DNA of 64,000 nucleotides from Paracyclopina nana (lineage: Eukaryota > Arthropoda > Copepoda > Cyclopoida > Cyclopettidae). The stretch spans positions 6,572,001 to 6,636,000 of the forward strand of contig JAGUCH010000005.1 in NCBI GenBank assembly GCA_019096065.1. The letters run 5' to 3'. The notes beneath the pieces were generated by a model. It had not been told where the DNA came from, searched no databases, and worked only from the letters and a program-made list of their open reading frames with translations. The position numbers were made by a program, and so were the translations under genes. This document shows, one piece after another, positions 24,622 through 35,032 of this stretch (the stretch's first letter is position 1; each line of letters starts with the position of its first letter).

Positions 24622-24630
24622 CGACTGAAG
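24622..24630 (-). promoter_or_regulatory. Possible initiator of the homeobox gene
   Basis: On the minus strand CTTCAGTCGG contains TCAGT, the arthropod Inr core, about 21 bases before the ATG. No TATA box was seen at the right distance. This is a weak call from motif and spacing only. Confidence 0.35.
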
Positions 24631-25701
24631 AAGCAGTCAGAAAGAGTTGGGGAAAATTAGTTGGCCACGCCTCCGAGCATCGGAGCGACGAAAGCTGTTG
24701 AGCGGCGGATTTGGCGGACGTTCAACTAATTGACGAATTTTCGCCCTCATCGCATCGTCTGCTCAGCTACTGAAAACGGCTTGGCCTTTTTTGAAAACTG
24801 CTTCACATAGTATATTTGTAGCTTTCCCGATGATTTGCCCATTAATTCTCTTGGTATACATGCCGAAACTGCTTGGAAACGATATCATGAAGGCCGCGAT
24901 GAAAATAGTATTATTTAATAGCATTACATGTTAATTTGAAGATGGTGTCTCTGCTGTGACACTTTAATGGCCATTTAGTCGAGGTTGTTTTAGTTGTCAC
25001 GCGACCTGGCGCAAACGGACAACGGATCGGGTTACTACGACATGTGAGAAAATATATCGGCGATGATTTGACCAGGTCAACTTGCACTAGTCATCCGTGA
25101 TGATCATTGGCGTCCCGGCTGCTGGCGCCATCATCAAACCAGTCATCCGGAAAAGCGTCATCTTCCAAAAAGTCGACCACATGTCGATCCGCAGCAGATT
25201 TGCCAAAATGTTATTCGTGCTTTAATGCAATCTTTGGAGGAATTGTCGCAGGAATACGTGGCGCCGAGAAGTGTCACATTCTCCTCTAACTCTACTTTGT
25301 CATTCATTTATGTGCGCCAAGAATGCGTGTACAACAAATGTATAAATTTCTCTCACACGCATCTCGTCTTTCAAGTAGCAAACATTCAATTATTCCAGCT
25401 AAAAATAACAACTGAATATGCGCGCTCTCGAGCAATCCGTTGCGAGCATCTCCCGACTGGACAATAAATCAGCCCTCCTCACCTGCAAATTGCGCGAAAA
25501 GTCCAAACTGCTTTCCGATTCCAGAGAGTGATGGACGCTAGATGGCGAGGGTCCAATTTGAACTTTCCATGTTGACCTCTCATTTCTCAAGCGCTAATTG
25601 GCAAATTAAAGCAGACGACCAGAGCTCATCTGAGAAATTAGCTCGTTCATCTATTTCAAAACTGAGTATGACAACTTCCCTTCGTGAGCTAGCATTCATT
25701 G
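24631..25701. other. Intergenic, unique
   Basis: This separates the homeobox gene promoter from the 3' end of the DUF2585 gene, which is on the same strand. No gene was recognised. There is no canonical AATAAA just after the DUF2585 stop; variants such as AATGAA occur. Confidence 0.4.
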
Positions 25702-26940
25702 TCAAAGCTCGTCCTTTTTCAAGTATTTCGAGGTGAACTTGGTGCTCCAGTATCCAGCTTCGAACTCGTTCCACTCCTCATCATCACTGCCAACTCTCAC
25801 CTCCGTCATGAACGACTCGCTTTGCCACGCCTTCACCCTTTATAGTACAAAAGAAGCATCATTCAATGCACTAATTTGCAAAATTATAGCCCATGTCCAA
25901 TGCAAGATATCAGATCGATTTCAACTTGAAAGAGAACCTGTTTCGCAAATTATCATAGATTGATATGAACCATTTTAGACGTCCGCTAGTCATGGTTTCA
26001 GTAATCAAAAAATTGAATTTGCTCATCTCTTGACTAGTTAATGTAAGAATGGAATGACGAGCAGAAATCATACTCACGCCTCAATTGGATAGATGAGCTG
26101 GAGCAGGATGAGGAACAGGTTGTCCCTGATGAAGAGAGCCAGCAGGAATTCGGTGAGGAGGAAGCAGATCCAGGGGAAAGCCGGGAAAGCCGCCAGAGTG
26201 AAGTAGCGCGCAAAGTTGTAGCCCATCGAGCAGGCGATCAGATCGCCTATCACGTTCACCGTGCTGTCGCCCCTGTACACGCCGGAAGTGCCTGTAATTT
26301 GCATAATACAGCATGATCTTCCGGGCCCTTCAAAGAAAAATACCCGAGTTTTGGCGGAAGAGGTCGATGGTGAAGGGCGAGTTTTCGACGACTTCCGCGG
26401 CGAGGGCGGCGAAAAGGGTGGCGACGAGGCCCAACGCCGACTTCTTGGTTTTCCTCGTCGGGCTCGAGTCGTCATCGAAGAGGCTGAACAAGGAGTAGGA
26501 CCAGATGCCGTGGCCAAAGTGGACGAAGCTGCGTGGTGATACCATCAAAGGCTAGTGTATTTTTAAGAAGAAAATATAGTATCATGCCTGTAGGGGTCGA
26601 AAAGGTGCTGGCTGCATCGGGGGCCGTAGTGCTCGGGCACGTAGACGGGCCACAGTTGGCCCTCGGCATGGCCGGGGAATTTGGCAAAGGCCGCGGCCGA
26701 CACGACGACGAAGGCCACCGCCATCAGGGACTGCCCCATGAAGGCCAGCCAGTCGGCCTCGTCAGCGACGACGAAGAGAGAGGCGAGGTCGTCCACCGGC
26801 GACCGGTGCAGCCTCTCCGCAACGAGGCGGTCCAAGTAGGCGAAGTTGTCGGGCATCGTGTAGTCCACGTTGGAGAAGTAGTCCTCCTTGTCGTCGTACA
26901 AGTAGTCGATGTAGTCGTCGGCACTCAAGTTCGCGGACAT
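25702..26940 (-). CDS. DUF2585/UPF0314 multi-pass membrane protein ending in KDEL
   Basis: 295 aa from four exons: 26940-26588, 26528-26344, 26291-26078, 25837-25702 (phases 2,1,2). Intron 1 is GC-AG (ACAG|GCATGA); the others are GT-AG. The function is unknown. The assignment rests on four blocks shared in order with the alphaproteobacterial UPF0314 family: SQHLFDPYS..HFGHG, EVVENSPFTID, YRGDSTVNVIGD, and IRDNLFLI..YPIEAVKAWQ, the last rebuilt across intron 3. About five to six hydrophobic segments follow an acidic N-terminus (Asp/Tyr-rich, residues 7-30). An acidic tail of about 40 residues, absent from the bacterial proteins as I recall them, ends YLKKDEL, an ER-retrieval signal if lumenal. 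ER residence is inference. The family call is firm; the biological role is not known. Confidence 0.85.
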
Positions 26941-27248
26941 GCTGCTCTATCGGGACTTTTGACAACACTGCTGCTGCTGTTTGTCAAAACCCGGCTATTT
27001 TTGGCAACAACCAAAACACGACAGCCGCGTCAACAAGTGAGTTTTCCACACCTACAACCACGATTTACACCAGCAATGTACCCTATTGCGAAAAAGGTGG
27101 CATCTTTGTCCCCCAAAATTACCTTTGTAGTGTCATTTTGATATGTGATAAGATAACTCGAATCGGCAAAATTATTTTTTTGCAGCAAGAAGCGTTGATT
27201 CTAAATAAATGTAATAATCTAAATAAAAGTAAAATGCTCTCGGCTTAA
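26941..27248. other. Upstream region of the DUF2585 gene
   Basis: About 300 bp between the gene start and the next repeat. It has CTG/CAG-rich words just upstream of the ATG. No TATA box was recognised and no other gene is present. Confidence 0.35.
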
Positions 27249-27652
27249 GGCCTGGATCAGCTGGTTATTTCACCGCCATTTTGAGCGTCAAGGCTCATTG
27301 CTGATCAACATGACAGCGATCAGCTGGTAATTGTAATCCAATTTTTGCAAAAATTACTTCTTTAGCGTGTTTAAAGTAAAACTTTAAGACCAAAATTACG
27401 AAATGGGATCATTATAGCTTAAATTACCAAAAAAACAGCCTCTATTATGACAAGTAAGGCCGAAAATTCGGCCAAGTAAAATTGCAAAGGTTTGGTTGAC
27501 TTTATTCTGAAAGTTCCGCCCCTGCTTTGCTCGCCGAAATTGCACTGCAATTATCTGTAGTAGCTGATCCACTTAAATTGCAGCGCAATTTCAAACAGCA
27601 GCTGAAATTATGACCGAAATTGCGCTGCAATCAGGACCAGCTGATCCAGGCC
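27249..27652 (+). mobile_element. Family-5 MITE, complete, TAA target duplication
   Basis: 404 bp. Starts GGCCTGGATCAGCTGGT and ends ACCAGCTGATCCAGGCC, flanked by TAA on both sides (27246-27248, 27653-27655). The TAA duplication and 5'-GG ends suit the PIF/Harbinger superfamily. There is no transposase. Confidence 0.9.
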
Positions 27653-29700
27653 TAAACTCGTTGATCAACAGCAGATTCTCCCATAACATGCTTAATTTGC
27701 GTCTGATGGCCGAGTGGGTGTTTAGTTTTCAGCATAACTAGGTAAAGGCGTCCATAAATGGACAGCGGAGGGCGGGCCTACGGAAATATTTGAAAGTAGC
27801 CGTTTATTTTAATAAAAAATGGAAAGCATGCTTCGAATCACAAAGCTTTTTCATTCAGCAACCTTCACTTTTAAATGGAGCTGAGTCACAATATGTGTAG
27901 TTGCTAGTTCAACTTAATTGTAAGAGAGAACAGCAATCATCCAACGTACATTGCTGAGCAGATTGCAAAGGTCAAAACTGGTTGAAGTCATAGGTGGCGC
28001 AATTTTTAGGAAATCTGTCACTCCACCTTGCCAAGTAAATAAGTTCGACCTTTGCAAATTTTGGAGGATCATGTAGATCTCAGCTAGCCAAGATTGCCGC
28101 TCTCTCTGATTTTCAGTTGAACTAGTAGTTGCACACAGGTTCAAATATGCTAATATTAAGAAGACCTGTGTTCTATGCATGCATCAACTGAGATGAACTC
28201 AGACCAGGTCCAGCTGTTTGCTAGAACCAGGACCAACTGTCAGGCGGCCTTGGATAGACTGCAACGGATCACCCCTGGATAGACAGACATAACTTATAGT
28301 CCCTGGATCAACTTAGAAGATAAACAGTCCTTGAATCAATGAAACGGATAGTCCTATCTTAATTTGTGAATATCTACTAATTTGGACACTTTTGATAGCC
28401 TAGAAGTCATTCAAATATAAAAAAAGAAGCTGAAAATTGGTCTTGAAATGAGAATTTGGTGATTTGAGGGAATTTCAAGTGAGAATGAATGAAAACAGCT
28501 TTTTGTGTGAGTTGATTTTTCTTTTACAATCCAATTTATGTCTGTCCTGGTCTATCTATGGCATGTGTGTTCAGACTGTCGATCCAATGATGATCAGTCT
28601 TGTCGATCCATGGACTGTCTCTAAAAGTAGTTGATCCAAGAATGATTTGTTTTGTCAATGCGGGGCCAGTTTGTTCTAGTCTATGAATGGACAATCTGAT
28701 GTGTATCCAAGGGTAGGAGTCCCAAATGTCCACATGGACCGACTAGTCTTTGATCACAAATGCTGATCATGACCAACTGAAAAACCAAGACCAACTAATA
28801 GATTACTCAGTTCTTGGACCTGGCTGCCTAAAATCTACCTATGTCCTAGTAAATCTAAGTCAGCCATGGTTATCCAAGTAATCTATTGTTGCTCAAGTCA
28901 GCTCTGGTTTCCAAAGTCAGAGATGGTGACTCAAGTCACTTCTTAAGTGGCTGCACAAGGTGAAGCTTAATAAGTCTTGGTTACCCAAGTCAGTCCTAAG
29001 TAGTTTGTTTTTAACCAAGGCACTCCTAGCTAGTCAAGTCATTCAATGGGTTCACAAGTCAATTCTTCTTGATGGGGTGAATTTAAGTCAGCCATGGTTA
29101 CACAATTTAGCCCCAACTTAGTATGTTAGAATGCTAGAATAGTAGTTGGTCCCTGTCATGCTATGGTCTGGGTAAGTCATACCAGTAGGTCATGTTCCTG
29201 ATATGTTTTGTTGGTCATGATTGTCCTTCATTTGGTTTTGGCCTGCCCTCAACATTTTGCTGAAACTGAACAAGTTGCCATAGGCCTCTGGGCTGAATGT
29301 GGTAGTCTTTCTTTTTCCAAAGAGGGAATTTAAAACTTATCCCAAAAACTCAAACTGCAATATGTATCGTTCTTGGATTTACTACTTGTACAGTCCCTGG
29401 ATCAAAGAGATGGATCCTCCTTGGATCGATTGTTAGAACACACACTTCTTGGATAGACAGGACTTACTGGAAAGGGAGAGGGGCAGGCCTTATGCCCACT
29501 CCAAATAATATGCTTCAATCCCTTTATTGATTGTATATTGCAGTTTGAGTTATAGGGCCCTCCCTCCAAAAAATAATGAGAGTGGGTGGGTGGGCCTTCA
29601 GCCCTCTCACACTAATATTGCCAGAATATTGCTCTTCTTAAAATTTTCTTTTTATAAAAAGCACTTAATTTCAAACTAGAAACATCAGATAAACAAAGGA
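27653..29700. other. Diverged simple-structure DNA, no gene
   Basis: 28200-29460 is rich in loosely repeated words such as TGGATAGACAG, GATCAACT, and AAGTCAGCCATGGTTA-type units (28855-29105). It looks like old tandem or satellite-like material. No reading frame of note. Confidence 0.4.
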
Positions 29701-29789
29701 ATCATGGTGGCTCATTGGTTTTTGTAGTTTCCTGTTTCAAACAGGGGAGCAATATAAGTGATAGTGAAATGTGTAGGGCGGATGCCTAT

Positions 29790-30545
29790 ACCAGGAACTA
29801 CAAACAGAACGCACGCAAAACTACAAATAACGGATGCGCACATGGATCTACAAAACTTTTTTTTACTAAACCAACCGCATATGGACCTACACTGAACCAA
29901 GCGCACTCAAGCTACATTTAGCAGATACGCACATGAACCTACATAAAAAGCTGTTAGCAAAAGGAACACAAATGATTTGCACAGGAAACTACATTTGACT
30001 AAATGCACTTTTGAAAAAAGGGACCTCATAAAAGGCACACAATTCCCACAATTTGGCACAAACAATTATTCCAAAAAGTCCAAATATTCCAAAAAGTCCA
30101 AATATTCCAAAAAGTCCAAATATTCCAAAAAGTCCTAAAAGATTAAAAAACTAAAAATAGTGAAAAGACCAAAAAGTCCAAAAAAAGCCTAAAAGTCCAA
30201 AAAACCAAATAGTCCAAAATGTACTAATAGATTGAAAAAGCAGAATTTTACCCATATTATTGACTGCTATAGAATGATCAGAGATTACAAAATAAATTAG
30301 CAGATTCTTCTAATTACTTAATAAACTAAGAGAGTGGACAACGCCAAAAGTTAGCACTGTGGTTTCTGTTGCCAATTTCAATAATGGATTTGATTGTAGT
30401 TTAGTGTGCGTTTCCGTAATTTGTAGTTCATGTGCGAATAGTTGTATGTAGATTCATGTGCGGTTGGGGTTGTTTACATTCTAGGCCAAAAATCTTTGTA
30501 GTCTGACGTGCGCACTGTTTTGTAGTTTTATGTGCGATCGGTTGA
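29790..30545. repeat. Inverted arrays of a CATGTGCG motif
   Basis: Left (29790-29960): at least four spaced units of the type CGCACATGGATCTACAAAAC or CGCACATGAACCTACAT. Right (30395-30545): the same motif inverted (TTTGTAGTTCATGTGCG, TGTAGATTCATGTGCGGTTG, TTTGTAGTTTTATGTGCG). The arrays face each other across about 450 bp that holds an 18-bp tandem repeat. Facing subterminal arrays recall transposase-binding repeats of a large DNA transposon, but no termini were recognised. Confidence 0.55.
30062..30135 (+). repeat. 18-bp tandem repeat
   Basis: About four copies of ATTCCAAAAAGTCCAAAT, decaying into AAAAGTCC-type words until about 30225. Related words recur at 41285-41395. Confidence 0.85.
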
Positions 30546-30597
30546 CTGTAGGACAAAGTACGCGCCCCCTGTAGGGCAGGCCTTCAGCGCTGCGAGA

Positions 30598-30925
30598 CGC
30601 TTCCGGGTGTGGGAGACGCTGCCGGGGACGGGAGACTCTGCCGGGTGCGGGAGACGCTGCCGGGGGCGGGAGACTGTTGGGTGCGGGAAACGCTGCCGGG
30701 TGAGGGAGACGCTGCCGGGGGCGGGAGACTGTTGGGTGCGGTAGACACTGCCGGGTGCGGGAGACGCTGCCGGGTGAGGGAGACGCTGCTGGGTGAGGGA
30801 TACGCTGCCGGGTGGGTAGACGCTGCCAGTTGCGGGAGACGCTGCCGGGTGTGGAGTCGCTGCTGGGTGTGGAGACACTGCTGGGTTAGGGGACCGCTGG
30901 CAGGTGCGGGAGACGCTGCCGAGTG
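30598..30925. repeat. GC-rich minisatellite, ~18-19 bp unit
   Basis: About 17 variant copies of a unit like GTGCGGGAGACGCTGCCGG, with sub-variants carrying CTGTTGGGT or TGAGGG. One strand is strongly G-rich. Long open frames run through it on both strands only because the unit lacks stop codons; they are not genes. Confidence 0.88.
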
Positions 30926-31379
30926 CTGGAGCCTCAAATTGCCGTCGTCTTGGTCTTGAGCAGCCTCAATTTGTAGTTTTGTAACACTTTAAATATGTGA
31001 AATGCACATTGCAATGCAGCATAATCAGTAATGGCGTCAATTTGATGTCAGTGACTCAGCTGAGATTCGCTACTGGGATCAAAGTACCATGGTTCAAAAT
31101 AGTAGGTCGAGCTTGTCTTGGAATTTCAACCAACCTGGGATTTTCGGTTACTGTTAGAGAAAAATGAATCCCTACCACCCTCAGCAAAAGTTAGACCCCG
31201 CGAAAAATCCCTGATCGGCCGGGAAAAATTTGAGAACCTTGCACATTTTTCATTTCCTCGCTGCGCTCGGATGAAAAATAGTTGCTCGGTTCTCAAATTT
31301 TTCCCGACCTCTCAGGGATTTTTCTTGGGGTCTAACTTTTGCTGAAGGGGTAGGGAACTATTATTCTCGTTTTTTCAGT

Positions 31380-31760
31380 GAGAAAATTTACTTCCTGGTT
31401 GATTTTCTTGTGCAGTTTCCTGTCTCAAAAAGGGGAATGTCATAGGTCACAGCGAAATGTGGAGGGCGGGCCTTGCCCGCCCTCCAATAAATAAAATACT
31501 TAAAGAAGTAGTTACAAAAAAAATTGCAATTTATTTGTCTGTCATGCATGTCGCGCATTTTAGTAGTTGCGCATTTTAGTCTAGTATTTCCCATAATTTA
31601 CTTCCTGGTCGATTTTCTTGTGCAGTTTACTGTCTCAAAAAGGGGAATAGGTCACAGCAAACTATGAATGGCGGGCTGGCCCGCACACCAAAAATTGAGA
31701 GGGGGCGGGCCTTTTGCCCACTCCCTATAATATGCATCATTCACATTGTATATAGCATTG
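31380..31760 (+). repeat. Two tandem copies of a dispersed repeat
   Basis: ATTTACTTCCTGGTYGATTT, then TTGTGCAGTTTCCTGTCTCA, a GGGGAAT block, AGGTCACAGCGAAATGTGG and GGCGGGCC. Starts are near 31388 and 31599. Partial copies lie at 32040-32140 and 29710-29800. Confidence 0.7.
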
Positions 31761-31939
31761 CAGTTTATGTTCAATCAGATGAAGATTTACATCCCATCTT
31801 TGAAAAAAAGTAACTGCCGCATTCAGCCCAGTGGCCGCAGGCCGACATACACAATTTGCTAGAGGTGGAGGCAATCCTTAACATATGCTCAACTTATTCT
31901 TTGAATAATACTGATCAGAGTTGAAAATTTTGCATGATG

Positions 31940-32012
31940 CATTGGTGGCTCAGTGACAGAGTGTAAGATTGCTATGCAGTCAGACCCAGGTTCAAACCCC
32001 GTAACAGACAGT
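31940..32012 (+). repeat. tRNA-like segment (probable SINE head)
   Basis: GGTGGCTCAGTGACAGAGTG resembles an A box and GGTTCAAACCCC is a consensus B box. The anticodon arm does not give a regular 5-bp stem with a 7-base loop and the acceptor stem is absent, so a working tRNA is unlikely. Confidence 0.5.
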
Positions 32013-32344
32013 TATTTTTCTGTCTTTTTCTGGATCAGAATTTACTTCCTGGTCGATATCCTGGTGTGGTTTCCTGGTGCAGTTTCCTGTTTCAAAACTG
32101 GGGAGCGACGTAGGTCACAGCGAAAAAATGAGGAGAACTGCAAACAGTTGGACCTAACTGAGAAACTATGCACGCGCATTCTTGCACAATATATGCGCTA
32201 GCCTTGATTGTCATGACATCAGCTGTAGTTGCTATATCAACTATCACTCGGCCTTTGTGTCCAAGCAACTGCTCAATACTTATAGAAAGCAAAGGCCACA
32301 AATGACCGCTATTTCACGGTCATAGGTCAACTGGTGAACACACG

Positions 32345-33258
32345 ATGCTCTCAAAAATAGCGCTGATTCTCGTCACCGTGGCGGTTTGCCTCACAACCTC
32401 AAGTAAATTGAAACATACTACATATCGATCATATTGGTTTACGTAACTTTCACCTTTCAGCCCTGGCTCTTAGGTGCTATTCAGGGACTTCGGCTGGCTC
32501 ATTGACAGTGTCAGAGGTGCAAAATTGCTCAACTGGGATCACCCAGTGCACAAAGAACACGGGTAAGTGCGCTGATGAAAGCGCAAGTTTTTGCGCCAAG
32601 CGGATATGCCATAGCTAGCAGATTCTCAGATCGCATTTTAGTTTAACCAAAACTGATACTGGTTAGACCAAACTGACTTTTGTCCGGACAAAGTCAGCAT
32701 TCTTGTATGCTGTGTTCACCTCCTAAGGAAATTTTTTCCTTCCGTTAAATTGCGTTTTACTTAAGCCTCCTATTTCAGAACTGATCATTTTTACTCACTT
32801 TTCATAGCTTCAATTAGACCACTTTGCCGACCTCTTTTGGCCATATGAGCTAGAAGTGTTTTGATCTATCAGAAGTACGAAAACTTGAGCATTACGTTTA
32901 AGGTTGCCGTAAGATTTTAAGGAATCGAGGCACAGATGAACACCCTAGTAGCTAGTGTTTAGTTTAAGCAGAATCAGCGTGGTTTAACTAAAATCAGTTT
33001 TGGGTAGACCTAACTGCGGTATGAGAACGCCCTTTCGTTTCATCCATTTCAGTCGGAGACAACCTGAAGAGCTATGGCTGTGCTGACAACGCGTCCAAGC
33101 AGCCCGATGATTGCCAATCTGTGTCCGCTTTTGGCATCTCCACCACGACCTGCTACTGCAGCACGGATCTGTGCAACACGGCCTCGTTCCACGTTCAGCC
33201 GGCTCAACAGTTAATCATTCTCATTATTGCAATCATTGCCCTTTGTCACCATTTCTAG
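32345..33258 (+). CDS. Ly6/uPAR-like GPI-anchored protein 1
   Basis: 121 aa from exons 32345-32402, 32461-32562, 33053-33258 (phases 1,1). Signal peptide of about 19 residues (MLSKIALILVTVAVCLTTS), a small Cys-rich domain and a hydrophobic tail suited to a GPI anchor (QQLIILIIAIIAL). Diagnostic residues: LRCYSG at the mature N-terminus, TQC in the middle and CYCSTDLCN near the end, the Ly6 C-x-C-x4-CN signature (seen here as CxCxxxLCN). Such proteins sit on the outer cell surface and often bind receptors or channels; the partner is unknown. First of four tandem copies. Intron 2 (490 bp) holds a broken family-4-like MITE. Confidence 0.85.
32640..33040. mobile_element. Broken family-4-like inverted repeat in Ly6 gene 1
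   Basis: The left part (TCGCATTTTAGTTTAACCAA) and the right part (GGTAGACC.., TATGAGAACGCCC) match the ends of the 43109-43259 element. Between them about 230 bp of unrelated AT-rich DNA (32710-32945) is inserted, with CCGTTAAATTGCGTTTT-type words also seen near 15320. The left terminus is degraded. Confidence 0.6.
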
Positions 33259-33280
33259 TCAATCAGAATATATTGTGCTG

Positions 33281-33286
33281 AATAAA
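33281..33286 (+). terminator. Poly(A) signal of Ly6 gene 1
   Basis: AATAAA 22 bases after the TAG stop. Confidence 0.6.
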
Positions 33287-33357
33287 TCAATTCCCATTTC
33301 CGTAATATGTACACAATATTCATCAGTAGTCCGAGCAACGGAGTAATAGCGTGCAAA

Positions 33358-33384
33358 CATAAATATTAGTCAGCAAATCAGTCT
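33358..33384 (+). promoter_or_regulatory. TATA-like box and initiator of Ly6 gene 2
   Basis: CATAAATA followed by TCAGT about 20 bases on, 22 bases before the ATG at 33406. The spacing is slightly short for a TATA-Inr pair. Confidence 0.35.
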
Positions 33385-33405
33385 AAAAAATAACCCATTA
33401 GCAAC

Positions 33406-33923
33406 ATGTGGAAGTTTTTGATCATCGTTTTGAGCCTTGGCCTGAATCGCAAGTATTAGCCCAGTTCCAGCAACAATGACATTGACATACTTATACTGAT
33501 TTTCATTGGTGGAACCGAGCTATCCAAAAAAAAACAAAGTCGATCATTCAATGTTTATTTATGCCAATTTAGATAGCCACGGCTTTCAGTGCTACAGTGG
33601 CGTCGGAACGAGTTCGAGTTTCTTGGCTGCGAAGGCCAATTGCTCGGAGGCCACCGCTCAATGCATGAAGACGCAAGGTGAGTCGTTAAGGCTTTTGATG
33701 GATTGATCAGTGCATTGCTCACTTGTTCATAGCCGGTGACGTTATCACGTACGCGTGCAACGAGGGGAAGATTGGCGAAAATGGTTGCAAAACGACGACC
33801 TCCACCTCAATCAAGACCACGACCTGCTTCTGCAACCAAGAGCTATGCAATTCAGCAAAAGCCCTTGCAATCAGCCTAATTGTCCTCGGCATTTGCCTTT
33901 TTCCCATTAGAATGGCTCAATAA
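33406..33923 (+). CDS. Ly6/uPAR-like GPI-anchored protein 2
   Basis: 112 aa from exons 33406-33452, 33577-33677, 33733-33923. It has a short signal sequence (MWKFLIIVLSLGL), FQCYSG opening the domain, AQC in the middle, TTTCFCNQELCN closing it, and a hydrophobic tail. The first intron is modelled in phase 2 (CGCAA|GTATTA to GATAG|CCACGG) whereas its siblings use phase 1 there; this junction is the least certain part. The stop codon TAA lies inside an AATAAA (33919-33924), so the 3' UTR must be very short. No function beyond the family can be given. Confidence 0.78.
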
Positions 33924-33924
33924 A
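33919..33924 (+). terminator. Poly(A) signal overlapping the stop of Ly6 gene 2
   Basis: CAATAAAGG: the TAA of the stop codon is the central part of AATAAA. Confidence 0.55.
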
Positions 33925-34310
33925 GGCCATTATATGCTCCAGCCGACGCAATCCATAATATCTATGGGCATTAATTACGCGAGCTAGAATACACTGGAAC
34001 TAGAGCAGGCGCAGAAATGCAATACATTCAGTTTTTAAATCAAACATGCCGGTTAAAATATTCTTCATTTGCTGGCAATACTTAAGGCAAAGCATGAAGA
34101 ATGCAAAAAGCTGGCTTGTTTCATTAAACGATGAAACTGAGCTGTCCCTTTCATTGGACTCGGAAATGTGCCCATTAATCTTCGCAGACGTTGCCACGGA
34201 ACTGAATCATAAAAGTAAATATGCGTCGGCAATCAAAACCAGAATTTACCTGTATGCTGCTATTGAGCAAAAATTGAGGTGGAGGCGTGAATCACCTGCT
34301 CAGCATATGA

Positions 34311-34440
34311 GGGCGTTCTCATGTCGCAGTTTGGGTAAATCAAGTTAAACTAAACACTTCAAGAATGCTGACTGAAGTCCAAACTAAGGTTCGGTCTAAC
34401 CAGTTTTGGTTAAACTAAAATGTGATATGAATAAGCCCAG
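34311..34440. mobile_element. Family-4 MITE
   Basis: Starts AGGGCGTTCTCATGTCGC and ends near GTGATATGAATAAGCCC, a worn complement of the start. It is closest to 43109-43259, sharing CAAGAATGCTGACT and TAAACTAAAATGYGATATGA. Confidence 0.7.
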
Positions 34441-34544
34441 TTCAAGCAACGAACGTCAGTCACGCGTCAAAATCTTTTGCCACTGTAAAGGCACGTCACT
34501 TGACTTATAAGCTAAGTCAGCTAGGTCACAGGTGGCTTGCACGC

Positions 34545-35032
34545 TGACAAAACTGCTTTATGCTACCAAGAGTAAGGCGTCGATCCATACAAGGCCGTCT
34601 TACGCACTGAAACTGAGGCAAATCTGTTAAGCGAAGGAGAGAAATCAGCCACCTCCTTAGAGACCTCCGATCCGGATGAAATTTTGCATGGGCATTCTTT
34701 GATATGCTCTTATGAAGGCCTCCAAATTTGGTTCCAATCGGCTCAATACTTGCTGAATTATGAGCTTCCAAAAAGCCTTGCCTAGCTTACCGAGTTTTAT
34801 GAGAACAACTTATTAAGCTCATTTTCCTTGTTGGAAGCGGGCTTTTTTGAATGATGACTCTCTTGGCAAGATATTAGCTTGTTCTCTAAAAACTTAGCCT
34901 TAGCGTCCTTCAATCCGGATGAAAATTAGCATGCAGATTCTTCAGTATATCCTCATTAATTCCTCCAAATTTGGTTCCAATCAGACAAGTAGATGCTTGC
35001 TTTCCTTATAGAAATGTTTATGAGACAGCTAG
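34545..35032. mobile_element. Two partial family-1 MITEs
   Basis: 34545-34812 holds the right half (AAGGCCGCCTTACGCACT-like, GGTTCCAATCGGCTCAATAC, TATGAGAACA). 34880-35032 holds an internally deleted copy running from TAGCTTGTTCTC to GTTTATGAGACAGCTAGC. Between them no feature was seen. Confidence 0.7.

Noticed and set aside
26533..27141. 202-codon open frame on the plus strand
   Set aside because: Antisense shadow of exon 1 of the DUF2585 gene, with a low-complexity Val/Gly-rich composition.
30528..30959. Several frames of 116-117 codons, Pro/Ser-rich or Cys/Gly-rich
   Set aside because: They only translate the minisatellite, in several frames and both strands.
34046..34348. A possible fifth Ly6 gene between copies 2 and 3
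   Set aside because: The 100-codon frame lacks the Cys pattern and a signal peptide, and ends inside a MITE.
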